Assembly: GCA_030751095.1 (NCBI GenBank)
Contig: JASMGX010000006.1
Coordinates: forward strand, 1 to 40,180
DNA from: Pirellulales bacterium
Lineage (GTDB): Bacteria; Planctomycetota; Planctomycetia; Pirellulales; UBA7805
Direction: 5' to 3'
DNA length: 40,180 bases
The notes under the pieces were generated by a model. It ran no database searches. It worked only from the letters and a program-made list of their open reading frames with translations, and was not told the origin of the DNA. The position numbers and the translations under genes were made by a program. Below are positions 18,731-28,268 of the stretch, one piece after another. Positions within the stretch are counted from its first letter, which is position 1. Each line of letters starts with the position of its first letter.

Positions 18731-19777
18731 GTGGCCGAAAAAGAGAGTCGTCCTGAGTTTCAGGACAAACAAAACCCCGACGCGCCCGGCAGTGGTGATC
18801 CCAAATCAGAAAAGCGGATTGGGGACCTGATTGAAAGAATTCAGGATTCGGCCGAGAAACTACGTGTCGACAATACCAGTCGCGGGGATTTGAAAATCCT
18901 CTCTCGGGCATTGCGTGAATTGAGATATGCCTTCAAGGTTTTTTCACCTTATCGAGGCCACAGGATCGTGACCGTATTCGGATCGGCACGAACACCACCG
19001 GATGATCCTGCCTATGTTCAAGCGATTGATTTCGGGCGGCGCATGGCTACCGAGGGATGGTTTGTCCTTACTGGGGCAGCAAGCGGCATTATGGAGGCTG
19101 GCCACCGAGGTGCCGGACGCGAACAGTCTATGGGGCTGAACATTATGCTGCCGTTTGAACAGGATTCTAACCCGATCATTCGCGGTGACCATAAATTGGT
19201 TCATATGAAATATTTTTTTACGCGAAAACTTATGTTTGTCAAAGAATGCGATGCAGTCTGTCTGCTACCCGGTGGCTTTGGAACCCTGGATGAGGGACTG
19301 GAAGTTCTCACTCTTCTGCAAACAGGAAAACGGGATCTCGTTCCGGTCGTTTTTCTAGATGCCCCCGGCGCCACGTTCTGGCAAGATTGGGATTTGTTTG
19401 TTCGTAAGCGACTTCTTGAGGAGGGTATGATTTCCCCGGATGATCTTTCGCTCTATACATTAACAGACAACACCGATGAAGCCATCAATGAAATACTCAA
19501 CTTCTACCGCATGTTTCACAGTATGCGGTATATTAAAAACAAGCTCGTCCTTCGCCTTCAATATCCTTTGACTGAGGAGGCCCTCGAGTTTCTCAACGTC
19601 CATTTCAAAGATATTCTTTCCCGTGGAACCTTCGTACAGTGCGGGCCTTTAGGGGAAGAGCAGGATGAACCCGAACTGTTGGACCGCACCCGTATCGCCT
19701 TTCATTTTAATCGGCGCAGTTTGGGTCGACTCAGACAACTGATTGATGTGTTGAATCAGTCCGAACCGGCACGATGA
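18731..19777 (+). CDS. LOG family (TIGR00730-type Rossmann fold) protein
   Basis: VTVFGSARTPPDDPAY, GAASGIMEAGHRGA, LLPGGFGTLDEGLEVLTLLQTGK (PGGxGTxxE). GTG at 18731 has GAGGAG 8 nt upstream. Confidence 0.88.
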   Translation: MAEKESRPEFQDKQNPDAPGSGDPKSEKRIGDLIERIQDSAEKLRVDNTSRGDLKILSRALRELRYAFKVFSPYRGHRIVTVFGSARTPPDDPAYVQAIDFGRRMATEGWFVLTGAASGIMEAGHRGAGREQSMGLNIMLPFEQDSNPIIRGDHKLVHMKYFFTRKLMFVKECDAVCLLPGGFGTLDEGLEVLTLLQTGKRDLVPVVFLDAPGATFWQDWDLFVRKRLLEEGMISPDDLSLYTLTDNTDEAINEILNFYRMFHSMRYIKNKLVLRLQYPLTEEALEFLNVHFKDILSRGTFVQCGPLGEEQDEPELLDRTRIAFHFNRRSLGRLRQLIDVLNQSEPAR

Positions 19778-19903
19778 GATGTCGGCCTGCTCTCGCGATC
19801 CTCAATTCGCTACCGCAAAAATATTTGAAGAAAATATGGTTCTTCCGACCGACCCCTCAGGCCCGATTCGATCATTCCATCAAAAGGCTCCAAGGCCCAA
19901 CCC

Positions 19904-21046
19904 GTGAAATACGTCTATCTTGATTACAACGCAACGACCCCCATCGATCCTACAGTCCGCGAGGCAATGGAACCGTTTTTGAAAGATCAATTTGGAAATC
20001 CTTCGAGCAATCATGCCTTGGGCCAGCAGGCCGCCGGTGCCGTCAAGCAGGCTCGCGGCCAACTGGCCGATCTACTCCGTTGTCAGGCTGAAGACTTAAT
20101 CTTCACGTCGGGCGGCACGGAAAGCAGCAATCTGGCGATCCAAGGCGTCCTGCCACCGAGCGGGAAGACCGATCCGATACATCTCATCATTTCGGCGATC
20201 GAACACCCGGCTACTGTCGAACCGGCTAAATCGATGCACCGGCGAGGACACGACTTGACGGTGGTCGGTTGCGACCGGGAGGCCGTCATTGATGTCCAAG
20301 AGGTGGCCGAAGCGATCAGGCCAAATACCTCTCTAGTGAGCATCATGCATGCCAATAATGAGGTAGGTACACTCCAGCCGATCCGTGCAATCGCGAACAT
20401 TTGTAAAAGCTCCGGGATTCTCTTGCACGTTGATGCCGCTCAAAGCGCGGGCAAAGTCCCCGTGGATGCCAAAGAACTAGGAGCAGATCTACTCACAATT
20501 GCCGGGCACAAACTATACGCTCCAAAAGGGATCGGCGCACTCTATATCAAAAAAGGCATCGAATTGCAGCCATTGTTTTTTGGAGCTACCCAAGAGCAGG
20601 GATTGAGCCCCGGAACAGAAAATGTTTCACAAATTGTAGCTCTCGGGGCAGCTGCGGAATTAGCCCAAAACCGATTAGAGGCCGATGCGGAAAGACTCGG
20701 GAAACTCCGTAATTTACTTGAGGGACAGCTCAAGCATGGAAGCGGTAACCGAATCACCATCAATGCCCAGGGAGCCGAGCGACTACCCAACACATCGAGT
20801 GCAAACTTTCCGGATGTTGTGGCCGTAGAATTACTCGCCACTGTGCCAGAACTATGTGCCTCTACCGGCGCAGCATGTCACAGTAATACGACGCACATTT
20901 CAGCGACACTCGCCGCTATGGGAATAAGTGAGGAGGTCGCACGAGGCACAATTCGCCTGAGCCTGGGACGGCATACCACCGAAAAACAGGTGGCCTACGC
21001 TGCGGAACAACTGCTGGAAGCTTGGCGAGGATTGTCCGGATGCTGA
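19904..21046 (+). CDS. Cysteine desulfurase family protein (NifS/IscS-like)
   Basis: YLDYNATTPIDPTVREAM, FTSGGTESSNLAIQG, AGHKLYAPKGIGALYIK, PGTENVSQIVALGAA, CASTGAACHSN. Confidence 0.92.
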   Translation: MKYVYLDYNATTPIDPTVREAMEPFLKDQFGNPSSNHALGQQAAGAVKQARGQLADLLRCQAEDLIFTSGGTESSNLAIQGVLPPSGKTDPIHLIISAIEHPATVEPAKSMHRRGHDLTVVGCDREAVIDVQEVAEAIRPNTSLVSIMHANNEVGTLQPIRAIANICKSSGILLHVDAAQSAGKVPVDAKELGADLLTIAGHKLYAPKGIGALYIKKGIELQPLFFGATQEQGLSPGTENVSQIVALGAAAELAQNRLEADAERLGKLRNLLEGQLKHGSGNRITINAQGAERLPNTSSANFPDVVAVELLATVPELCASTGAACHSNTTHISATLAAMGISEEVARGTIRLSLGRHTTEKQVAYAAEQLLEAWRGLSGC

Positions 21047-21077
21047 GTGTCACTCCATCTCCCGACAAAGCCGCAGA

Positions 21078-21416
21078 CTACATGTGCTCCTGCATCGTTC
21101 TGGAATATGCCATTGCCTGCTCGGCTTTCTGAATGTAGTCCTGATTATTTGTGCCTGCATACGCCCTCTGGCAGATGACACTTAATTGGGTATAGCTGAA
21201 TGGATCGTGTGGATCGAGTTGGCAAACGCGCTGGGCATGCTCAACGGCCTCTTCATGTTTGCCGAGACGCCCTTGCACAACCGCCAGGGCGGCATGCGCC
21301 AGGGCATAATTGGCATCCTCGATCAGAATGTCCTGATATTTGGCAACTGCTTCCTCCAACTTGCCTTTCCTCTTCAATTGATCCGCCTGATCATATAACT
21401 CGTGAATCTCTGACAT
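21078..21416 (-). CDS. Small TPR protein
   Basis: MSEIHELYDQADQLKRKGKLEEAVAKYQDILIEDANYALAHAALAVVQGRLGKHEEAVEHAQRVCQLDPHDP: TPR consensus. Confidence 0.8.
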   Translation of the reverse strand: MSEIHELYDQADQLKRKGKLEEAVAKYQDILIEDANYALAHAALAVVQGRLGKHEEAVEHAQRVCQLDPHDPFSYTQLSVICQRAYAGTNNQDYIQKAEQAMAYSRTMQEHM

Positions 21417-21672
21417 CCCGCACCCTATCAAAAAATGGTCACTGCAAATTGCGCAACTAATTGCACTCCTGAGAATGTCTATTTTTATCCACTTATCAGT
21501 CCTTAGCAAGAGTTGTCAAATCGAGAGTTTATGCATTTTTTTAGAAATCGATACATTCGTCTGAATTGTGATTTGCACACAAGTCGATACTCTTTCTGAT
21601 GACGCTGAGTGTGGGTTCTTGTAATCCAAAAATAGCAAAACGTCACATCGGAAACACCTTCGAGGTTGTACG

Positions 21673-22530
21673 TTGAACATCCATCCTACCGCCATCATTG
21701 ATAGCAGTGCCATACTCGGTGACGATGTGGAGATTGGCCCCTTTTGTATTGTTGAAAAGGATGTGCTTCTCGGTGACCGCTGCCAACTGGTCAGCCGTGC
21801 CACCATCAAAGAAGGAACCCGCATGGGCGAAAACAATTGCGTCCATGAAGGAGCCATTTTAGGCGGACTGCCCCAGCACATACAACTTCCGGAAACCACC
21901 GGTTCTCTACAAATTGGCAACGGCAACACCTTTCGTGAAAACACGACCGTCCATCGCGGATTGCACGAAAAAGATAAAACCATGATTGGCGATGGCAATC
22001 TGATTATGGTCGGAGCCCATGTTGGTCATGATTGTCATATTGGCCACCATGTGGTTTTAATCAATAACGTGATGATTGCTGGACATGTCACCATTGGAGA
22101 CCGGGCTTATGTCGCAGGTGGGGCAGCCGTTCAACAATTTCGTCGTGTCGGTCAACTTGCTGCGGTCGGTGGCTACGCACGGGCCGTCAAGGACGTGCCC
22201 CCCTTTGTAACACTCGACGGTTACACGAGTGGAGTAGTCGGCCTTAACCGGGTTGGATTGCAACGCGCCGGTTATAAGCCCAATGAGATCACAGCTCTCA
22301 AAAATGCCTATCGCCTCATCTATCGCAGTGGGCTTCCCTGGAAGGAAATCCTGGAGCGATTAAAAACCGATTTTCCATCCGGTCCGGCAGCTGATTTTTA
22401 TTCATTTCTTGCCGACGGAAAATATGGTTTTATGCCGGAACGACGCACCCCTGCATCTGCGACAATCAAGCTCTATCGTGAAGATGGTTTCGAAGCTGAA
22501 GGGCAGCAGTCGTTGACGAAAGTCGGCTAA
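21673..22530 (+). CDS. lpxA: Acyl-ACP--UDP-N-acetylglucosamine O-acyltransferase
   Basis: TTG start; left-handed beta-helix hexapeptide repeats (IHPTAIIDSSAILGDDVEIGPFCIVEKDV), HVGHDCHIGHHVVLINNVMIAGHVTIGDRAYVAGGAAVQQF, C-terminal LpxA-type helical region. Confidence 0.93.
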   Translation: MNIHPTAIIDSSAILGDDVEIGPFCIVEKDVLLGDRCQLVSRATIKEGTRMGENNCVHEGAILGGLPQHIQLPETTGSLQIGNGNTFRENTTVHRGLHEKDKTMIGDGNLIMVGAHVGHDCHIGHHVVLINNVMIAGHVTIGDRAYVAGGAAVQQFRRVGQLAAVGGYARAVKDVPPFVTLDGYTSGVVGLNRVGLQRAGYKPNEITALKNAYRLIYRSGLPWKEILERLKTDFPSGPAADFYSFLADGKYGFMPERRTPASATIKLYREDGFEAEGQQSLTKVG

Positions 22531-22563
22531 CACGGATCGGCTAACACGGGTCGGCTCCCGCGG
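22522..22563 (+). repeat. 14-bp tandem repeat, 3 units, overlapping the lpxA stop codon
   Basis: gtcggctaacacgg / atcggctaacacgg / gtcggctcccgcgg. Confidence 0.95.
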
Positions 22564-22602
22564 AGAGATTTCAACCGGCGGAGTTCTTCGTCGATCGTAT
22601 TA

Positions 22603-24540
22603 TCAGTCCACAATATCCCGCTCCCTGAGCAGTGCCATAATGGCCTCAACACAGGACTCGATCGGCACCGAGTGGGGCTCAAGAGTGAGATCGGCAGAGA
22701 CAGGCTCCTCATAGGCCGTAGTAATGCCTGGAAAGTTCATAATTTCTCCAGAATCTGCCATCGCATACATCCCGTTCGTATCTCTCTCCCGGCAGACCTC
22801 AACGGGAACATCCAGAAAGACCTCAAAAAACCTTTCCGAGCCAACAACTTCTCTGGCTCGATTCCGAACTTCTTTTCTTGGGGCAAGAAAACTGGCAATC
22901 GTGATCAGTCCGACATCATTTAAAATTCTCGCACATTCAGCAGCCCGCCTCATATTTTCGCTGCGCCCTTCTGGAGTAAATCCGAGATCCTTACTGACAC
23001 CAAGTCGCATCTTTGGCCCATCCAACACAGCACAGGCACGCCCCGCATCGAACAGATGTCGTTCGAGGGCCTGGGCAACATCTCGTTTTCCGGAACCGGT
23101 AAGCCCCGTAATCAGAATCGTCGCACCTCGCTGACCAAAGCGAGCTGCTCGCTCTTCATCCGTAACCTGACTCGATCTCTCCTGCATCTCGGCACTGACT
23201 GGTTCTGCATCCCAGTGATCCTGGGAGGGACCACCCTGCATTTCATCCAAAATCATCACCGCACCAACTGTCACATTGGTAATCCGGTCGATAATGATCA
23301 TGGACCCGGTACCTCGATTCCGTTTGTAGGAATCAAATTGTATGACATCATCAAGATCGATTTCGCAGCGGCCAATCTCATTCAGGGACAATGATGGTGC
23401 TGGCTGGCGGTGCAGAGTATTGATATCAATGCGATAGCGCAAGGACTGTACCGTTCCAGGTACAACCTTCGTCGTCTGCTTGAAGAGGTACTGCGTACCG
23501 GGCACCATCGGTTCCTCACCCATCCAGACAACCATGGCATCCATCCGCTGACTCACGCGCGGCTGATTTCCCACGCGTACAATCATGTCGCCACGACTGG
23601 CGTCAATTTCATCTTCGAGAGTTAGGGTAACCGATTGCGGCGTGAAAGCCTCTTCAATATCTCCATCAATCGTAGTAATCGACTTTACACGACTGGTTTT
23701 GCGCGAAGGCAACACCATGATCTCATCACCCTTTTGAATGGTTCCGGATGCAACCATTCCGCAAAAACCGCGGAAATCAAGGTGCGGTCGGTTCACATAC
23801 TGCACGGGAAAACGAAAATCCTGCAGATTGCTGTCCGAGGCAATGTAAACATTTTCGAGCATGTGCATCAGCGTATTACCGTCATACCACGGCATGTTTT
23901 TGCTGCGGACAACCACATTGTCACCATCGAGTGCCGAGATGGGAATAAAGTGAACGTCGTCCGAGGACATTCTGGCGGCAAACTGTATGTATTCATCTCT
24001 GATGTTCTGATACACCTCCTGCGAATATTCAACGAGATCCATCTTGTTGATTGCCACAACAACATGCTTTACCCCCAACAAGGATGTGATGAAGCTATGC
24101 CGCTTGGTTTGCGTCAATACTCCTTTGCGCGCATCGATGAGAATGATTGCCAAATCACAAGTGGAAGCACCCGTGGCCATATTCCGCGTGTACTGCTCGT
24201 GTCCCGGGGTGTCGGCAATGATGAATTTTCGCTTGGCGGTCGAAAAATAACGGTATGCTACATCGATCGTGATCCCTTGTTGCCTCTCATCATCGAGTCC
24301 GTCGGTGAGGAGAGCCGGGTCGAGTCGACTGCCAATGGTTCCATGGGTTTGCGAGTCTTTCTCCAGTGCTGCCAACTGGTCCTCATAGACCATCTTGGCC
24401 TCGATCAACATCCGACCGATGAGGGTGCTTTTACCGTCATCGACACTGCCACATGTCAAAAACCGCAGCAGCTCTTTCTGCTCGTGCTGTTTCAGATAAG
24501 CATCGATATCGGAGGAAATTAGTTCTGATTGGTGCGACAT
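22603..24540 (-). CDS. cysNC: Bifunctional sulfate adenylyltransferase subunit 1 / adenylylsulfate kinase
   Basis: FLTCGSVDDGKSTLIGRML, DTPGHEQYTRNMATGAS, NKMDLV (EF-Tu-like GTPase), then CysC domain TGLTGSGKRDVAQALERHLFDAGRACAVLDGPKMRLGVSKDLGF. Confidence 0.94.
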   Translation of the reverse strand: MSHQSELISSDIDAYLKQHEQKELLRFLTCGSVDDGKSTLIGRMLIEAKMVYEDQLAALEKDSQTHGTIGSRLDPALLTDGLDDERQQGITIDVAYRYFSTAKRKFIIADTPGHEQYTRNMATGASTCDLAIILIDARKGVLTQTKRHSFITSLLGVKHVVVAINKMDLVEYSQEVYQNIRDEYIQFAARMSSDDVHFIPISALDGDNVVVRSKNMPWYDGNTLMHMLENVYIASDSNLQDFRFPVQYVNRPHLDFRGFCGMVASGTIQKGDEIMVLPSRKTSRVKSITTIDGDIEEAFTPQSVTLTLEDEIDASRGDMIVRVGNQPRVSQRMDAMVVWMGEEPMVPGTQYLFKQTTKVVPGTVQSLRYRIDINTLHRQPAPSLSLNEIGRCEIDLDDVIQFDSYKRNRGTGSMIIIDRITNVTVGAVMILDEMQGGPSQDHWDAEPVSAEMQERSSQVTDEERAARFGQRGATILITGLTGSGKRDVAQALERHLFDAGRACAVLDGPKMRLGVSKDLGFTPEGRSENMRRAAECARILNDVGLITIASFLAPRKEVRNRAREVVGSERFFEVFLDVPVEVCRERDTNGMYAMADSGEIMNFPGITTAYEEPVSADLTLEPHSVPIESCVEAIMALLRERDIVD

Positions 24541-24548
24541 TATCTAAA

Positions 24549-25472
24549 TTAAAAATATCCTTCCTTCTTCTTCTTTTCCATCGATGCCTCCTTATCCCGA
24601 TCAATCATACGCCCCTGACGCTCGCTCGTTTTACAAAGAAGCATTTCCTGAATGATCTCCGGCAGCGTGGTGGCCGTCGATTCGACCGCTCCCGAAAGTG
24701 GATAACAGCCGAGCGTTCGAAAACGAACCATTTTTTGTTCTGGCGTTTCACCCGGCTCAAGTTGCATGCGATCATCATCAACCAACAAGGTGACCTCGTT
24801 GCCTTTTTCATCAAAGCGCCGCACGACTGGTCGGCGCTCTGCAAAGTACAACGGTACAATAGGAATTTGTTCTAGGTGGATGTATTGCCAGACATCCAAC
24901 TCGGTCCAATTCGACAGGGGAAAGACCCGTATACTTTCTCCGGGCCGCACCTTGGCATTGTAAAGGTTCCACAATTCCGGGCGTTGATTTTTCGGATCCC
25001 AACGATGGTTTTTGTCCCGGAAAGAAAAAATCCTCTCTTTGGCCCGCGACTTTTCCTCATCGCGCCGTGCCCCGCCAAACGCTGCATTAAAACGATATTT
25101 ATTTAACGCCTGCTTCAGCGCATCGGTCTTCATCAACTCGGTATGCTTGTCGCTATCTTCCAGTGGATGAATATTGTGTTTGCGGCCTTCTTCATTCGTG
25201 TACGTGATAACCTCCAGGCCGAGTTCTTTTTTTGCATAGCTCTCGCGGAACTCAATCATCTCCCGAAACTTCCAGGTCGTATCGACATGCAGCAGAGGAA
25301 ACGGGGGCTTGGCCGGGTAAAATGCCTTGAGGGCCAATTGGACCATGACAGACGAATCTTTACCGATCGAATAGAGCATGACCGGATTATCAAACTCCGC
25401 AACGACTTCGCGGATGATATGGATACTCTCAGCCTCTAGCTGCTTCAGATGCGTCAGGCTATAGGAACTCAT
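24549..25472 (-). CDS. cysD: Sulfate adenylyltransferase subunit 2
   Basis: [75 protein letters not shown]...SERQGRMID. Confidence 0.95.
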   Translation of the reverse strand: MSSYSLTHLKQLEAESIHIIREVVAEFDNPVMLYSIGKDSSVMVQLALKAFYPAKPPFPLLHVDTTWKFREMIEFRESYAKKELGLEVITYTNEEGRKHNIHPLEDSDKHTELMKTDALKQALNKYRFNAAFGGARRDEEKSRAKERIFSFRDKNHRWDPKNQRPELWNLYNAKVRPGESIRVFPLSNWTELDVWQYIHLEQIPIVPLYFAERRPVVRRFDEKGNEVTLLVDDDRMQLEPGETPEQKMVRFRTLGCYPLSGAVESTATTLPEIIQEMLLCKTSERQGRMIDRDKEASMEKKKKEGYF

Positions 25473-25563
25473 ATGCGGGCCACAAAGGTTGAAGAAAACA
25501 GAAAGGAGCAATATAGGCGAAATATGGAGACGTCTCAACGTCACCAAAAGAGAATGTAGCGGG

Positions 25564-26217
25564 CTAGTGCTTTGGGCGGATGCGCAAAAGAACACTCCGC
25601 GAATTGGTCCCCACTAGGGGATAGTCTGTCAGGACTCGAAGATCCAGGTGCTGCAAGAGTCCAGCCTGGCGTGCCTCTTTCCGTTCTTCGACCCAAGCGG
25701 GGCCTTTGATCACCAATACCTGTCCGATGGCGTCCCAATGAGGTTCAAACCACAAGAGGAGTTTACGTAGTCGCGCAACGGCCCGTATCGTCAGTGAATT
25801 AAACGACGCATCCGCCAATAACTCTTCAGCACGCCCGTGGACGACCTTCGCCTCAATACCAACTGCTTGCACAATGTCCGTTGCCGCCGCCGCGCGCTTG
25901 GCAACCGACTCTGAAAGCGTCATTGACAGATCCGGTCGTACAATTGCGAGCACCATCCCTGGCACGCCTCCGCCGGTCCCGACGTCTAAAACTCGTTCGC
26001 CCGGTTCTAGAAAAGGTTCGATTGTAAGTGAATCAATAATGTCCCGCTCCACAAATTTTTTTAGCGAGAGATGTCGTGTCAGATTCAGTTTTTCGTTCCA
26101 CTGCCATAAGGTGCGGCGATAGACTTCCAGCGTGGCAATCTGATCTTCCGGCAACTCGATTTGATGATGCTGCAAGATAGCTGCCAATTCAGACAAATGA
26201 TCGACCGACTTCGACAT
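25564..26217 (-). CDS. rsmG: 16S rRNA (guanine527-N7)-methyltransferase
   Basis: [55 protein letters not shown]. Confidence 0.92.
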   Translation of the reverse strand: MSKSVDHLSELAAILQHHQIELPEDQIATLEVYRRTLWQWNEKLNLTRHLSLKKFVERDIIDSLTIEPFLEPGERVLDVGTGGGVPGMVLAIVRPDLSMTLSESVAKRAAAATDIVQAVGIEAKVVHGRAEELLADASFNSLTIRAVARLRKLLLWFEPHWDAIGQVLVIKGPAWVEERKEARQAGLLQHLDLRVLTDYPLVGTNSRSVLLRIRPKH

Positions 26218-26318
26218 GAAACAACTCTCGCAAGAAAACAATTTTGAGCTGGCAAAAGCCAAGAGAAAAACGAATGGTCATGCAGCTAGTGCAGATCCCG
26301 CCTCGAAAGAAATCTCGT

Positions 26319-26729
26319 TCACGCATCCGCTCCCGATCGGCTGGCTGGATAGATTCCAATTTCAATCATATTTCCATCAGGATCATGGAAAAAAATCTGT
26401 TCGAAACCAGCACTGTTGAATTTGCGTTTGTAGGCGATAGCATGCTCCTTCAGTCGTACTTCAACCACCTCTAGGTCCTCAACTTCCATTGCAAAATGTG
26501 GTGCCTGGGCGTCAATACTTTCGGGCAAGTCATTGACATCCTCACGTTCGATAAGATGAATCTGCCAATCTCCCTGCGGGTGGTAAAGCCAAGCCCCTCC
26601 AAAGGAAAATTCTGGACGAGAAATACGTTTCATACCTATAACGGTTTCGTAGAAACGAGCAGCGGTCTCCGCATCTTTCGTCGCTAAGGAAATATGATGG
26701 AGACTCTGAGGAGATATTGGCTCAGCCAT
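26319..26729 (-). CDS. VOC family (glyoxalase/dioxygenase superfamily) protein
   Basis: LHHISLATKDAETAARFYETVIGM ... IFFHDPDGNMIEIGI. Confidence 0.88.
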   Translation of the reverse strand: MAEPISPQSLHHISLATKDAETAARFYETVIGMKRISRPEFSFGGAWLYHPQGDWQIHLIEREDVNDLPESIDAQAPHFAMEVEDLEVVEVRLKEHAIAYKRKFNSAGFEQIFFHDPDGNMIEIGIYPASRSGADA

Positions 26730-27077
26730 GGCTGTGTAGTCTTATCCAATACGATCTGTCAGACACCAATCAACTGCCGATATTGCCACACTATACCATC
26801 TGCTAGCACCACAAACAGAGCTTCCCGTGGGGTACATTCACCCCGCTATCGCAGGCGCCTGTGGAAGACTTTACCGGATAGATACTTTTTGCACATTATA
26901 TGGATTTTCTCGATTTTTCTGATTCTAGGGCCGATATTGGAAAACAGGGTGGGCTAGACAGGACTCAGATTCTGCGCTGCACGTCTGCAGCTCCACCCCA
27001 GACTATATGGAACCAGATAAAGCTATGGGATTGCCCCGTTTGCAAGCACCCAGTTATTGGGGGGAAAGGTGTTGTCG

Positions 27078-27524
27078 ATGTCAAAGCGAATATTTTTTTC
27101 TCTTCTCGCCCTACTGGCAGTATCGATAAGCAGTAGTGGCTGTGGAAACAGTTGGCGGATTGGTGTCTATCAGGATCCCTCATATGATGAAACTGCTGTG
27201 GCAGCGCCCTACAATGATTTTGGTGATTGGTCTCCGGGCAGGCACCTCTACCGTGGCGTGCACCATTTGGCGGGCTTGTTTACTTGCTACGGATGTGGTG
27301 GGAATTACTGGGGCTGCGAAGATGGCTGCAACGGTGACCAGGACAGTCCCTGGACACCTCTCTCAGACTCGATGCCATACAATGGTAGCGTGGAACCCAT
27401 TCCGACGCCAACAGAGGCTCCAAAACCGGTGCCTAAAAAGACAGACTCCACAAAAACAATCCGGCAAACAAGCTATCGCGCAAATCAAAATACATCCCAA
27501 CCGGCGTGTAACTGTCAAGAGTAG
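27078..27524 (+). CDS. Putative lipoprotein, Cys/Gly/Trp-rich middle and Pro/Thr-rich tail
   Basis: ATG at 27078 with GGGGAAAGG upstream; MSKRIFFSLLALLAVSISSSGC signal peptide with lipobox; CYGCGGNYWGCEDGCNG. Confidence 0.72.
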   Translation: MSKRIFFSLLALLAVSISSSGCGNSWRIGVYQDPSYDETAVAAPYNDFGDWSPGRHLYRGVHHLAGLFTCYGCGGNYWGCEDGCNGDQDSPWTPLSDSMPYNGSVEPIPTPTEAPKPVPKKTDSTKTIRQTSYRANQNTSQPACNCQE

Positions 27525-27530
27525 CCCGGT

Positions 27531-28220
27531 TCATGATGGGCGCGGATCACCCAACTGGCAACTGCGAGTGGCGCCCGATTGATTTGCCTGCCAATACTTG
27601 CCGCTCGCAACGTCCAGGCAGGTGAGCCAACCACCCTCGAGATAGACACCGGTATCGAGGCAAACCGCGTGACCATAATTAGCGGGTATCCCTTCAACCT
27701 GTGGCGTATGGCCACAAACCATGATCTTTCCCGAATGGTGGGGAGGATGGAGGAGGCATCGGTCCCAGAACAAAACCTGCTCGTATTGCCTATCGAGCGG
27801 CAAACCTGGATGCAAACTTGCATGTACAAAAATATGTGTCTCTGTTTCGTGGGAGCGATGACAATCGTTTTCAATAAATTTCCAATGTTCCTCAGGAAAA
27901 TGGTCCAAGCACATTTGCTCATTTTCCGGCGTATAGGCACGTAATGTATCTTCGCCCCCGCAGGCAAGCCAGAATTGATACGATTGGGTATCCTCGCGAC
28001 TGGCTTGCATCATCAGTTCGTGATTGCCGAGCAGGGGAATAAGTTGGCCCGTTTGTTGCCAGTCCAGAAGCCATTCTAAAACCTGCCGCACTTCAGGTCC
28101 CCGGTCGATGTAATCACCCAAAGTGATCAAGCAATCCTCAGGCGTGATTTCCGCAGCATCGACCACAGCAAGCAATGCCGTGTAGCAGCCGTGGATATCG
28201 CCAATCACAAATTTTTTCAT
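27531..28220 (-). CDS. Metallophosphoesterase / PP1-type serine/threonine phosphatase
   Basis: FVIGDIHGCYTAL, LGDYIDRGPEV, LLGNHELMM, VCGHTPQ. Confidence 0.93.
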   Translation of the reverse strand: MKKFVIGDIHGCYTALLAVVDAAEITPEDCLITLGDYIDRGPEVRQVLEWLLDWQQTGQLIPLLGNHELMMQASREDTQSYQFWLACGGEDTLRAYTPENEQMCLDHFPEEHWKFIENDCHRSHETETHIFVHASLHPGLPLDRQYEQVLFWDRCLLHPPHHSGKIMVCGHTPQVEGIPANYGHAVCLDTGVYLEGGWLTCLDVASGKYWQANQSGATRSCQLGDPRPS

Positions 28221-28268
28221 CTGCGATTCTCTAGCATCACACGAAGTACCCAATCTGAAACAGTATTC

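Noticed and set aside
23635-24522. 295-aa plus-strand ORF opposite cysNC
   Set aside because: Antisense of a clearly conserved cysNC gene; no domain-like sequence. Shadow ORF.
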